Origin: an uncultured Flavobacteriales bacterium
Lineage (GTDB): Bacteria > Bacteroidota > Bacteroidia > Flavobacteriales > BACL11
DNA length: 64,000 nucleotides
Direction: 5' to 3'
Assembly: GCA_943789505.1 (NCBI GenBank)
Contig: CALSUJ010000002.1
Span: forward strand, 1-64,000
The notes beneath the pieces are model-generated. The model was not told where the DNA came from. It ran no database searches and worked only from the letters and a program-made list of their open reading frames with translations. Below are positions 34,381 to 43,844 of this stretch, piece by piece. The position numbers and the translations under genes were made by a program. The stretch's first letter is position 1, and each line of letters begins with the position of its first letter.

Positions 34381-36374
34381 TGAAGTTGAAATTTGAATAT
34401 AGAAAAGTTTGGATTATGTTTTTTTTCATTACATCTATGCCGTTTCTTTCTTATACACAAAATATTGAAATCAATTCTAGTTTTCAAAGTACAGCAGAAG
34501 TAATTAAAGATCCTATTTCTAATATAAGAATGGGAGGGTATTTTAGATTTTTAGGCTATGTAAGAAATTTCCATGATATGTATGATTTAGATGTGCCAAA
34601 TTATTATTCTGGAGTACACCCACAAAATACTACAATAGGTGTAGGTACTGGATACCGTGAACCAATGATGATGCTGTCAATATCAGGTAAAGCTAATAAA
34701 AATGTAAATATTGGTACGGATTTAATGCTAAATAGTCCTTTTAATGGAACATTTAATAATAATAGTATTGCAATGTATCTTGGTACTAATGTTTATTCTA
34801 CAATCAATTCTGATTTTGGAAAATTTGGTCTACATGCTGGAGGTATTAAATGGTATAGGCAAAGTAAATTAACTGTATGGGCTGAAGAAGGCTATTTAAG
34901 ATATAGTCCTTTTGAACGTGCCCCTTACGATCCATTAACTAAAGGTGTTTCTGACAGATATAGTAAGTATTATGATAAAGGATCAATTTCTCAAGATGTT
35001 AGATTTGGTAATGTTGCTTTTCAGGGTTTAACATTTACAGGTTCAGGTATAGAAGGGCCTGATGCATCAACATTCTCATTTCAATCAATCATTGGTAAAA
35101 CACAGCATAATGTTGGGGAGATTATTTCTTACGGAAAGGATGATTATTCAGCAGGATTAAGAATAAATAATAATTTAAGTAATGGTTCAAATTTTGCTCT
35201 AAATTATTTCACATCAATTACAGCAACTGATTCTGTTAAAAATAATTATAGAGAATTCTCTATTCAAACATTTGAATTTAACTTTAAGTTTAAAAAAATA
35301 CGTTTTTCTGGTGAGGGTGGTTTAGGAAGTTATGAAACTCATATTACAGATAAAGAATTTGGCGAATTATTTGTAATCAATTTAGATATTCCTGAAGAAT
35401 ACATTTATATTCCTGTTAAGTTACAATACTCTAGAATTTCTCCTCAAGCGGTTAATGTTAATTCATCATTTCAAAATACTTCTGTAGTTGAGTTGGTTCA
35501 ATCTTCCGTAGTAGAAGAGGGTGCTGATGCAACAATAATGACATCATTTGGTGGGCCAATTAATAATCTTGGCTATCTTGCAAATAACAGAGAAGGTATT
35601 AGTGTTAATACAGAGTTTAAAATTGGAGCGGTATCTGTTTCTGGAGGATTTGGTTTTTATTCAGAGTTAGAAAGAATAAATACAAATTTTTCCTACAGTC
35701 ATAAAACAAATGGATTAATGCTTTCTAGGATATCCTATTTTAGTTCAGGATACGGACCTTATAAACAGTTTAATTCATATTATAGAGGAGTATTTGAAAA
35801 TGTAAATATTTCTGATAGTATTTATGTGAATAATGACACAATATCAAGTGGCTATATTGATACAAATGGATTGCCTCTATTTGATAAATTTTATTGTTCT
35901 TCAGATTTACATTTAAAATATAAAACAAGAGTGTTTGGGAAGGATTTATATTTATTTTCTCTTACAAACTATAATACTGCACAGGATTTCTTTAGCATTT
36001 TACCAGTTACAAATTCATCAGCATTTATTCGACATTTTAATCAACAGTTTGATTTGTGTTATGAGCTAAATAAGACTACTGCATTTGTTTTTAAATATGG
36101 TATCGAAAGGGTATTAGGGAATGAGTTTACTGATATTGATGATACAGACCCTTATCCTAGTGACAATACTTGGGGTGTTACTGAAGATTATATTCCTTCA
36201 TTTAAAGCAAGAAATCAATTTGGTAATATTGTTGGTTTTGGGTTTGATATTAAATTGAATGAAGGAGCCTATTTATTTCTAAGACATTCAAATTTCCATT
36301 ACTATGATAAGAATTTTTCAGCAACTAACATAAAGGGAAGCGAAACTACTCTTGAACTAAAAATTAATTTCTAA
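34380..36374 (+). CDS. Unassigned large outer-membrane beta-barrel-like protein
   Basis: I do not recognise a named family with certainty. The 664-aa protein has a signal peptide (ending near SYTQ, residue 27). The rest alternates hydrophobic and polar residues with many aromatic ends (GGYFRFLGYVRNF, FGLHAGGIKWYRQ, AYLFLRHSNFHYYDKNF). It finishes with TTLELKINF, whose terminal aromatic is typical of outer-membrane barrels. It is neither a SusC/TonB-dependent transporter (no plug domain, no TonB box, too short) nor a SusD. Placed between GH3 and another barrel-like gene, joined by TAATG on both sides, it is a candidate outer-membrane channel or scaffold for oligosaccharides (inference). Confidence 0.6.
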   Translation: MKLKFEYRKVWIMFFFITSMPFLSYTQNIEINSSFQSTAEVIKDPISNIRMGGYFRFLGYVRNFHDMYDLDVPNYYSGVHPQNTTIGVGTGYREPMMMLSISGKANKNVNIGTDLMLNSPFNGTFNNNSIAMYLGTNVYSTINSDFGKFGLHAGGIKWYRQSKLTVWAEEGYLRYSPFERAPYDPLTKGVSDRYSKYYDKGSISQDVRFGNVAFQGLTFTGSGIEGPDASTFSFQSIIGKTQHNVGEIISYGKDDYSAGLRINNNLSNGSNFALNYFTSITATDSVKNNYREFSIQTFEFNFKFKKIRFSGEGGLGSYETHITDKEFGELFVINLDIPEEYIYIPVKLQYSRISPQAVNVNSSFQNTSVVELVQSSVVEEGADATIMTSFGGPINNLGYLANNREGISVNTEFKIGAVSVSGGFGFYSELERINTNFSYSHKTNGLMLSRISYFSSGYGPYKQFNSYYRGVFENVNISDSIYVNNDTISSGYIDTNGLPLFDKFYCSSDLHLKYKTRVFGKDLYLFSLTNYNTAQDFFSILPVTNSSAFIRHFNQQFDLCYELNKTTAFVFKYGIERVLGNEFTDIDDTDPYPSDNTWGVTEDYIPSFKARNQFGNIVGFGFDIKLNEGAYLFLRHSNFHYYDKNFSATNIKGSETTLELKINF

Positions 36375-38080
36375 TGAAAAAAACATATTTATACTATTTC
36401 TTATTTCTTATGTTATCACCTATACTTGTGCAATCACAAGTTAAATCAAAACTTTGGTATGATGGTAATTCTAGAGTAATATTTAATAGAGATGCACTTG
36501 AGGGTACTATAAAAGACATAGATACAGTTTCAACTAGAAGTAATGGAGGAGGGTCTACTGTTCTCGACTTAGGATTTCATTTTACTCCTGTAGATGATAT
36601 TGAAATTTTCTCTGAAATTAGATTAAAAAATGATTTTGGCGGAATGTGGGGGAACAAAAGTGTTGTTGAATTAAGAAGATTGTCTGCTAAGGGAATCGTT
36701 AATAATAAAATTGCATTTAGTATTGGGGATATTTACTTAAAACAAACTAAGTTTACCTTATATAATTATGAACAGGAACTATCGCAATATGAGCCTTCAG
36801 TTTTTAATTTTTATAGAGATTATGTGAATTATGAAAATTATTATCAATCTAATTATCACAGATTGCAAGGATTGCAGACTAATTTCTCTTTCAATATGTA
36901 TAATTTTATTGAGCAACTTGATTTTGATGCTTTTACAGCTAGGGTTAGAGGGGTTGAATGGCTAGGAAAACCAGAATTGTTAATGCTTGGTGGTTCGGCA
37001 ATGGTTAGATTAAGCAATAAAATAAATTTAGGATCGCATTATGTAAATACATTTGAAGTTTTGTCCTCAAGTAATGGAACAGTTGCGTATTATAATCCTG
37101 TTCTTAATACACAAATATCTTATTCTGGTTCAGTAAATGATAACCCATATAAAATGTTATTAGAAGGTGGATTTTCTAAAAGAGGGTGGGATGGTGATTC
37201 ACTAGCGCCTGAAGTAAAAGGTAATTTTATGCAAGCGTCACTACACTCAAAAAGAATAAACGGTGAGCTTGATCTAGGATTCAGATATGTTGATTCTGAC
37301 TTTAGAAGTATGGGGGCTCAAACAAGAAGAATACAGTACAATAACAGTACCACTACATATCCTTATTATTCAAATAATTATACTCAAAGAAAAGTAAGTT
37401 TACTTGATGTTATGTCTGACCCTAATGTTTATAATAAGAATCTTTCAACTTCCTTAATGAGTTATAATCCAATGTATAGTTCGGTTACTCCATATGGTGA
37501 CGCCACACCAAATAGAATTGGTTTTACAGCTAAAATTAGCAATATCAATATAACAGATTTTTTTAGCACTAATATTCAAACCCAATATTTTTCTGAAGTT
37601 ATTGGTCAAGGTACGACTCAGAAAAGAATGCTTAATAAATCAGCTTTACAATCAATGCTTTTATTAAATAAACTATTGTCTACTAAAAAAAGTCTTATTC
37701 TTGAAGGCAGTATGAATCTTGAAACTGTAAATAGAGCAGGTGAAGATTTTGAAAAGATTGATTTTACTAGTATATTATATAGCGGATCAATTTCCTATGA
37801 GCTAATTAAGAATTTTAAAATAATTGCAGGCGCTAAAGTGTTTTATGCAGAGGGCAATGAGTTTATAGCTGATAGAGATAAATATGACCAGATTAATGAT
37901 TATTCTAATCATATTTATGATAGTAAAGAAACTATACTAATAGCTGGATTACAACATCATTTTACAGAAGATATTTATTTCACAATGCAATATAATCAGT
38001 TCAATGTTTTAGACAAAACGAATACTTATGATGAATTTTCACTAGGAAGATTAATCTTTATGTTTAATATGAATTTATAA
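36374..38080 (+). CDS. Unassigned outer-membrane beta-barrel-like protein
   Basis: The 568-aa protein has a signal peptide (ILVQSQ near residue 22) followed by beta-rich, aromatic-ended strands (IEIFSEIRLKNDFGGMWGN, LDLGFRYVDSDF, FTEDIYFTMQYNQFNV). It ends with LGRLIFMFNMNL. It resembles uncharacterised Bacteroidota porin-like proteins, but I cannot name the family. It starts on the stop of the previous barrel gene (TAATG) and is 4 bases from a lipoprotein gene. The two barrel genes are not obviously similar in sequence, so they may form a hetero-complex. A role in glycan uptake is inferred only from the operon. Confidence 0.6.
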   Translation: MKKTYLYYFLFLMLSPILVQSQVKSKLWYDGNSRVIFNRDALEGTIKDIDTVSTRSNGGGSTVLDLGFHFTPVDDIEIFSEIRLKNDFGGMWGNKSVVELRRLSAKGIVNNKIAFSIGDIYLKQTKFTLYNYEQELSQYEPSVFNFYRDYVNYENYYQSNYHRLQGLQTNFSFNMYNFIEQLDFDAFTARVRGVEWLGKPELLMLGGSAMVRLSNKINLGSHYVNTFEVLSSSNGTVAYYNPVLNTQISYSGSVNDNPYKMLLEGGFSKRGWDGDSLAPEVKGNFMQASLHSKRINGELDLGFRYVDSDFRSMGAQTRRIQYNNSTTTYPYYSNNYTQRKVSLLDVMSDPNVYNKNLSTSLMSYNPMYSSVTPYGDATPNRIGFTAKISNINITDFFSTNIQTQYFSEVIGQGTTQKRMLNKSALQSMLLLNKLLSTKKSLILEGSMNLETVNRAGEDFEKIDFTSILYSGSISYELIKNFKIIAGAKVFYAEGNEFIADRDKYDQINDYSNHIYDSKETILIAGLQHHFTEDIYFTMQYNQFNVLDKTNTYDEFSLGRLIFMFNMNL

Positions 38081-38084
38081 TACT

Positions 38085-39083
38085 ATGAAAAAATTACAAT
38101 TTCTTTTATTTCTTTTTCCTTTCTTTTTTACCTCTTGTGAAAAAGAAAAGATTGAAGGACCAAGTTTAAATGATTTATTTGCAGATTTAGAAATATTAGA
38201 GCCTTTAAGTGTAGTTGGTGATAGTGTTGACTTTGCGAGTGGTGATCCTATATATTTTACTGCATCTTTTTCAAAACAGCTTGATTGGAAAATAAAGATA
38301 GAAGGACTAAGTTCTGGCTCTGTCAAAATTATTTTAGGAAAATCAAATGAAATTAACCAATCTAATTCTACTTGGCTTGGTAATTCTTCATCCTTACCAT
38401 TTTTTACTAATGAGAATTGTGATGTTGAGCTAAGCTTTGAAATGGATGATACTACTATTTATAATTATTTAAATATACAAGTAGAAAAAGATTATCAAAA
38501 TGAAAATACTGTTTTGATTACTGACTTAGAGAATAATTTCAATCCTAATTTTACAGGATTCTTTCAATCCGGGTGTACAAGAGCACTAGCAATTGGAGGT
38601 GCAGGTCAAAAAGACAAATATTTAGCGCAATTTGGTACATGTGATTGGGATTGGCTAATAGGATATGTTGATTATTTTTCAAATTTCTGGTATGATGATA
38701 AAAATAATATGATTAATGATCCTAGTAAATTATATTTTAATATTATGATTAAAGGTGATAGTACTATTTCTTCAGTAACAAATCTTCCAAACTCATTATT
38801 CAAATTAGAATTTTATGAGGATGAAAATGGAGATAATTATCATGATGCTAACAGTGAAGATAGATTTGATTTAGAATTTGAAGTAAATTGGACGGGATGG
38901 AGGATGGTTTCTCTTTGTTATAATGATTTAATTCCGCCAGCAACAAACCCAGGTAACGGAATAAAGCAGCCAGATAAGATATTTAAAGTAAGAACACTTC
39001 TTTTAGCAAATCCTGATTCGGGACCCGCAAGAGCAGATGTAGATTTTTTAATATGGAGTAATGGAGCTCCCATTTTAAACTAA
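38085..39083 (+). CDS. Glycan-binding-type surface lipoprotein
   Basis: The 332-aa protein has a clear lipoprotein signal (FPFFFTSC, cysteine near 18) followed by EKEKIEGPS. An N-terminal Ig/PKD-like domain (about 40-150) is followed by a jelly-roll domain (about 155-330) with a strand pattern close to CBM11/galactose-binding-like modules (YFNIMIKGD, FKLEFYEDENGD, WRMVSLCYNDL). It has no catalytic motif. Acidic residues after the lipid-anchored cysteine are compatible with surface export in Bacteroidota. In position it replaces the SusE/SusF-type surface glycan-binding proteins of classical loci. The exact family is unassigned. Confidence 0.6.
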   Translation: MKKLQFLLFLFPFFFTSCEKEKIEGPSLNDLFADLEILEPLSVVGDSVDFASGDPIYFTASFSKQLDWKIKIEGLSSGSVKIILGKSNEINQSNSTWLGNSSSLPFFTNENCDVELSFEMDDTTIYNYLNIQVEKDYQNENTVLITDLENNFNPNFTGFFQSGCTRALAIGGAGQKDKYLAQFGTCDWDWLIGYVDYFSNFWYDDKNNMINDPSKLYFNIMIKGDSTISSVTNLPNSLFKLEFYEDENGDNYHDANSEDRFDLEFEVNWTGWRMVSLCYNDLIPPATNPGNGIKQPDKIFKVRTLLLANPDSGPARADVDFLIWSNGAPILN

Positions 39084-39086
39084 TTA

Positions 39087-40325
39087 ATGTATAAGTATTT
39101 AATAATATTATTGTTTCTTTTTTCATGTTCAAATATGAAGGAAGTAACTTTATATAACCAAGAGATAGAACAAACAGAAGGAATAAATGGCTTTACTTCA
39201 ATTGAGATATTTAGTGATGGAGGAACAGATGAAGTTTGGGGAAATGAAGATGAAAATTGTAATCCCTTTAGTTTTTCATCACTTGATGCAAGTATAGATT
39301 ATTCTGGTATTCCTAAAGATTTAGAAAAAATTACAGATACTGTAAAGATTGATTTAGTTTATGATTTACCCTCAGTAGAAGTTAAAGTTAAAAAAAATGC
39401 AGAAAAGAATTCTCTTCATATAAAAACTGATAAGCCACCAACTTGTGAATGGATTGGAATGGGAATTGGTTGGGACGGTTGGCAAGGAAAAGATTTATCC
39501 GGTATTGTAAATAATGCTGCTATTGAGTTTATGGCAAGGGTGAGTGGAGATGCAATTTATACTATCCCTATAGTATTTATTTTAGAAGATTATTCTGCTA
39601 ATCAATGTTTTGCTACTGCAGGTTACTTAGGAATTGAGGCGGGTGAGATTACTAATAAATGGTCTAAGGTAATTGTACCACTTTCTACTTTCTCTTATCA
39701 AGTTAATAAAATTGATTTAACAAATATTAAGCAATTGCTATTACAGTGTTACGATAAAGTGGATATTTATATTGATGATATTAAGATTGTTGAGCATAAA
39801 CATAATTACAAAAAAATATCATCAACATCTCTTACAGTAAAAGATACTGCTCTACCAATTGATATCTTTTCAGAAAAATTAAATTCTGCTTTTGGGGTAA
39901 ATAATAATTATTGTCAAAATATTAAACTTAGTTCTGATTCAGATTATTCACAAGGCAACTATATTGATGTAAATATTGATAATGATAAGTGTAGTTGGAA
40001 GAAACTAGGAATTAGCTGGAATAACTGGTTGTATTCTGATTTAAGTAAAAGTATTTATGGTGTTTATCTTGAGTTTGATATAAAAATTGACAAATTTTCT
40101 AGCCCTAAAATTTTCATAGAAGATTATAATGGAAAGAAAATGGCTCTTAATTTATTAAAATACATAAAAGAGGAGAAAACTAATAATTGGCAAAAAATAA
40201 AAATTTCATTAAAGGATTTTCCTATTAAAAAATCAGAAATTGATTTAAAAAGAATAAAAAATATATCCTTTGATTTTTCTGATAAAGATAAACTCAAAAT
40301 TGACAACATTAAATTCACTAATTAA
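39087..40325 (+). CDS. Surface lipoprotein with two tandem CBM11-like domains
   Basis: The 412-aa protein begins with a lipoprotein signal (ILLFLFSC, cysteine near 14). It carries two related ~170-aa halves: the first around CEWIGMGIGWDGWQGKDLS and VDIYIDDIKIVEH, the second around CSWKKLGISWNNWLYSDLS and LKIDNIKFTN. A strand ending in D-D/N-I-K is typical of CBM11/CBM4-like jelly rolls, and each half keeps a Trp-rich motif that could form a sugar platform. It is probably a second glycan-binding lipoprotein working with the upstream one. Domain boundaries are by eye. Confidence 0.6.
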   Translation: MYKYLIILLFLFSCSNMKEVTLYNQEIEQTEGINGFTSIEIFSDGGTDEVWGNEDENCNPFSFSSLDASIDYSGIPKDLEKITDTVKIDLVYDLPSVEVKVKKNAEKNSLHIKTDKPPTCEWIGMGIGWDGWQGKDLSGIVNNAAIEFMARVSGDAIYTIPIVFILEDYSANQCFATAGYLGIEAGEITNKWSKVIVPLSTFSYQVNKIDLTNIKQLLLQCYDKVDIYIDDIKIVEHKHNYKKISSTSLTVKDTALPIDIFSEKLNSAFGVNNNYCQNIKLSSDSDYSQGNYIDVNIDNDKCSWKKLGISWNNWLYSDLSKSIYGVYLEFDIKIDKFSSPKIFIEDYNGKKMALNLLKYIKEEKTNNWQKIKISLKDFPIKKSEIDLKRIKNISFDFSDKDKLKIDNIKFTN

Positions 40326-40338
40326 CACAATTTAAATT

Positions 40339-41688
40339 ATGAAAACTAAAGCATTACTATTTCTAATCTTAACCTTACCGCTTTTCAGTAATTCTCAAGT
40401 ACTTTGGGATGACTTTGAGCAAACACGTGTTGGTTACTATGATTTTGTTCATGGCGGTATGACAACACGTTTTCCTAACCCAGATTTATTAAGTACCGTA
40501 AATAATTCTAACCTCTGCGCACAATATGTTAGGAATCCTGGAGAATTATGGGACGTATTGGTAATAATTGCTAATGGATCAATTAATGATGTAAGTGATT
40601 ACGTTAGCGGTAGTAAAACCATGAGTATTGATGTGTTTAGTCCTGCATCAGGTATTCCTATACAAATAACATTAGAAGATTCTAGTATAGCAGGTGCAAC
40701 TAATTATCCAGATGGTAGGCACAGTATTTATTTAGGTGTAACAACACTTAGCAATGAGTGGGAAACTATAGAATTAACATTTGATTCAAGACCAGATGTA
40801 AATATGTCTGATGATGGATTAACATCAGTGATATTATTATTTAACGGCAATACGAATACAAATGACACTTATTATTTTGATAATCTTTATGCTCCTGAAT
40901 TTAATAATCAATGTGATGGACAGGTTCTTAACCCTGCAGTCAATCTATCGGACTGGGATTGTAATTGGAATTTAGGGATATGCCCGTCGGGAACCCCTTG
41001 CGCTTCTTTTGATTATGTAAGCGGTTGGCTTAATCAAGCTTATAACCCTGATAATTCAACTATTAATAATAGTAAATATTCTGGTGAGTATACGAGAAAT
41101 CCTGATGCAAATGGAGAAGATGTATTGGTGTCTTATTTTTCTGAAGGGGCCTTAGATCTTAGCGTTAATAAGTATTTTAATTTTAAAGTTTATGGACCTC
41201 CAAGACCAATATATGTATCTTTCCAGGATGATAATAATAATGAAATTTATGCTTATAATTCTGCATTATCATCTAATAACCAATGGCAACAATTTTCAGT
41301 TGACTTAAGTAGTGTTGCTTCTCAGTCTATTACAAGATTTGTAATGTTTATAGACCAAGGAGTGGTTAATTGGGATTTGTATTTTTTAGATGACTTTAAT
41401 TTATCTTCAACACCTTTGCTTACTAATGAAATAAATGAATCTAACTTAATAAATGTCTTTCCACAACCTGCAAAAAACAGTTTAAATATTCAAGTTAAGC
41501 TAAATAACAGTGAGATAAATACATTAGATCTTTATAATAGTCAAGGTAAAATATTATCATCAAACGTATTAAATAAAAACGATGAAAACATTAACTTAGA
41601 TGTATCTCAATTTAAATCAGGTATTTATTTTATTAAGGTTCATTCTAAAAATAATTTATACACCAAAAAAGTTCAAATAATAAGATAA
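40339..41688 (+). CDS. T9SS-secreted protein with two carbohydrate-binding-type jelly-roll domains
   Basis: The 449-aa protein has a signal peptide (ending NSQVLW) and two similar jelly-roll domains (about 20-195 and 196-365). Both open with W-D-F or DW-type motifs and close with YYFDNLYAPEF and YFLDDFNLSST, the usual last strand of CBM-like domains. A T9SS type-A tail (VFPQPAKNSLNI...GIYFIKVHSKNN) follows. No catalytic domain is present. It probably binds glucan outside the cell. It joins the next gene through TAATG. Confidence 0.65.
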   Translation: MKTKALLFLILTLPLFSNSQVLWDDFEQTRVGYYDFVHGGMTTRFPNPDLLSTVNNSNLCAQYVRNPGELWDVLVIIANGSINDVSDYVSGSKTMSIDVFSPASGIPIQITLEDSSIAGATNYPDGRHSIYLGVTTLSNEWETIELTFDSRPDVNMSDDGLTSVILLFNGNTNTNDTYYFDNLYAPEFNNQCDGQVLNPAVNLSDWDCNWNLGICPSGTPCASFDYVSGWLNQAYNPDNSTINNSKYSGEYTRNPDANGEDVLVSYFSEGALDLSVNKYFNFKVYGPPRPIYVSFQDDNNNEIYAYNSALSSNNQWQQFSVDLSSVASQSITRFVMFIDQGVVNWDLYFLDDFNLSSTPLLTNEINESNLINVFPQPAKNSLNIQVKLNNSEINTLDLYNSQGKILSSNVLNKNDENINLDVSQFKSGIYFIKVHSKNNLYTKKVQIIR

Positions 41689-42953
41689 TGAAATTCAAAA
41701 TACTTTTTATTTTTTTATTTATTAGTAGTTTCTGTTTTTCACAACAAAAAATTAGTCAGAAAACAGAAATTATTAAGACTAATAATGGATTTCAATTATT
41801 AAGAAATGGTAAGCCTTATTATGCCAAAGGAGCTGGAGGCACAGAATATCTTGATGTACTTAAATCAATAGGTGGAAATTCAATAAGAACATGGAGTACA
41901 GGTGATGCAAAGACAGTACTTGATGATGCGTATGCTAATGGAATAAGTGTTTGTCTTGGTTTATGGGTTGGGCATGAAAGACATGGATTTAATTATAATG
42001 ATGAATACGCAGTTACTGCACAATTAAAAGCATTCGAGCAAGATATTTTAAAGTATAAGGATCATCCTGCATTGTTAATGTGGGCTATAGGAAATGAAGT
42101 AGATTTGTTTTATAAAAATTTCAGGGTATGGGATGCAATTGAAGACATTGCAAAGATGATAAAAGAGATAGATCCAAATCATCCAACAATGACAGTAACT
42201 GCAGGTATAGATCCAGCAGAAGTTTTTATGATAAAAACTTATTGCCCAAGTATTGATATTTTGGGCGTTAATACTTATGGAGGAGTACAGTATCTTTCTG
42301 ATGCAGTTAGAATGTTTGGCTGGGATAAACCATATATGGTAACTGAATGGGGGCCTTATGGGCATTGGGAGTCGCCAATGACTTCATGGGGGGTTGCTAT
42401 TGAAGCTACAAGTAAAGAAAAAGCAAATTTTAGAGATTTGGCTTATAAATATATTGCTGAGGATAAAGAATTATGTTTAGGTAGCTATGCTTTTTTATGG
42501 GGGTATAAACAAGAACAAACCCCAACTTGGTATGGTCTTTTCACAAAACAAAAAAATGCAACACAAAGTATTGATGTTTTAAATGCTTATTGGAAAGGTG
42601 AGAGCCGAAACACTGCTCCAATTCTTCATTCTTTTTTGTTAAATAATTTAGACAAGAATGAAAGTGTAAAGTTGAAAAAAGGCAAAAATTGTACCTTTAG
42701 TTATAATGTTACTGATGCAGAAAATGATAGCCTAACATATGAGTTTCAATTAATGCCAGAGAGTAGAGATAAGAAAGCTGGTGGAGATTTTGAAAAAACA
42801 CCAGAACCAATTTCTTTTAAAATCGTTGAAAATTTAAATGACAAATTAGTTATAAAAACACCTTTAAAGTCAGGTCCTTATAGATTTTTTATTTATGTTC
42901 GTGATTCAAATAAAAACGTTGCTACTGCAAATTTTCCATTTTATGTTAAATAA
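41688..42953 (+). CDS. Clan GH-A (TIM-barrel) glycoside hydrolase, family uncertain
   Basis: The 421-aa secreted protein (signal peptide ending CFSQQ) shows a TIM-barrel glycosidase of clan GH-A. Acid/base E137 lies in WAIGNEVD and nucleophile E220 in YMVTEWGPYG. GNSIRTWSTG near 65 is the usual early strand. The barrel ends near residue 305 and is followed by an Ig-like domain (about 310-421). Similar sequences are labelled GH2 TIM-barrel proteins, but the GH2 N-terminal sandwich domains are missing. The context would fit an exo- or endo-acting beta-1,3-glucanase such as GH158 or a GH5-type enzyme. I cannot decide the family without a profile search. Confidence 0.75.
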   Translation: MKFKILFIFLFISSFCFSQQKISQKTEIIKTNNGFQLLRNGKPYYAKGAGGTEYLDVLKSIGGNSIRTWSTGDAKTVLDDAYANGISVCLGLWVGHERHGFNYNDEYAVTAQLKAFEQDILKYKDHPALLMWAIGNEVDLFYKNFRVWDAIEDIAKMIKEIDPNHPTMTVTAGIDPAEVFMIKTYCPSIDILGVNTYGGVQYLSDAVRMFGWDKPYMVTEWGPYGHWESPMTSWGVAIEATSKEKANFRDLAYKYIAEDKELCLGSYAFLWGYKQEQTPTWYGLFTKQKNATQSIDVLNAYWKGESRNTAPILHSFLLNNLDKNESVKLKKGKNCTFSYNVTDAENDSLTYEFQLMPESRDKKAGGDFEKTPEPISFKIVENLNDKLVIKTPLKSGPYRFFIYVRDSNKNVATANFPFYVK

Positions 42954-42969
42954 TTTTAAAACTAATTAT

Positions 42970-43656
42970 ATGTCACCAATAAATTTATCTATTGACTGTG
43001 TTGTATTAGGATTTGATGAGGATCAAAAGCTTAAAGTTTTATTAATTAAAAAATTTATTAATGAAAAAAATGATTATCAACATGCATTACCTGGTGATTT
43101 GGTAGGTTTGAATGAAGATCTTCTAACTGGAGCACAAAGAATATTAAATAGTTTAACTTCAATAGATAATTTATTTTTAGATCAATTTTCAGTTTTTGGA
43201 GATCCTGAAAGAACAAATGATAAGAAAGATCAATCTTGGCTTAAAATGTATCGTAAAGAACCAAAAGAAAGGGTTGTAACCGTAGGTTATATTGCTTTAG
43301 TGAAAATGGAAGATTACATACCTCACGCATCATCATTTGCTATTGATGCAGAATGGGTTGAGTTAAATAAAGTATCTTCTGAATTAGCATTCGACCATAA
43401 TTTAATTTTAAATAATGGAATAGAATATTTAAGAAATCAATTAGATCATGAATTGGTGACTAATTTATTGCCATCAAAATTTACTTTATCTCAATTACAA
43501 AATTTATACGAGATACTATTAGATCAGAAATTAGATAAAAGAAATTTTAGAAAAAATGTATCTAAGGATATTTTAATAATTAAAACAGATGAAAAACAGC
43601 AAGGTGTTGCTCATAAGCCTGCTCATCTATACACTTATAAAAATAGCGAGAATTAA
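42970..43656 (+). CDS. NrtR-like transcriptional regulator (Nudix domain plus winged helix)
   Basis: The start is the ATG at 42970 (MSPINLSIDCVVLGF); an earlier in-frame ATG at 42895 lies within the upstream gene. The ~228-aa protein has an N-terminal Nudix-type domain (about 1-140) whose Nudix box is degenerate (GDLVGLNEDLLTGAQRILNSL instead of GX5EX7REUXEEXGU), so it should bind but not hydrolyse its ligand. The C-terminal winged helix (about 155-225; FTLSQLQNLYEILLDQKLDKRNFRK) is characteristic of the NrtR family. In Bacteroidota this family includes sugar-responsive repressors such as AraR. It is the last gene of the glucan operon and the only regulator in the 4-43.7 kb section. I infer that it binds the AGTGTA-n5-TACACT palindromes. 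Confidence 0.85.
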   Translation: MSPINLSIDCVVLGFDEDQKLKVLLIKKFINEKNDYQHALPGDLVGLNEDLLTGAQRILNSLTSIDNLFLDQFSVFGDPERTNDKKDQSWLKMYRKEPKERVVTVGYIALVKMEDYIPHASSFAIDAEWVELNKVSSELAFDHNLILNNGIEYLRNQLDHELVTNLLPSKFTLSQLQNLYEILLDQKLDKRNFRKNVSKDILIIKTDEKQQGVAHKPAHLYTYKNSEN

Positions 43657-43844
43657 ATTTCAAACTAAGAAAACCAATTAAATGAGGATTTTAATCGTTT
43701 GATATTTTATTATTTCTAATATTAGATCATTTTTTTTGGTATTAATGCCAATTTTACTTTCATGGGTGATTTTCACTAACAAAATAATCTTGAAGTAAAA
43801 CGCCTATTTGTTCTACCTATGTTCTAGCTACCTAATTTTTGAGC

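Noticed and set aside
30384-38080. SusC/SusD-like pair in the glucan operon
   Set aside because: Neither barrel-like protein has a TonB box, plug domain or SusC length, and none of the lipoproteins resembles SusD in size or helical content.
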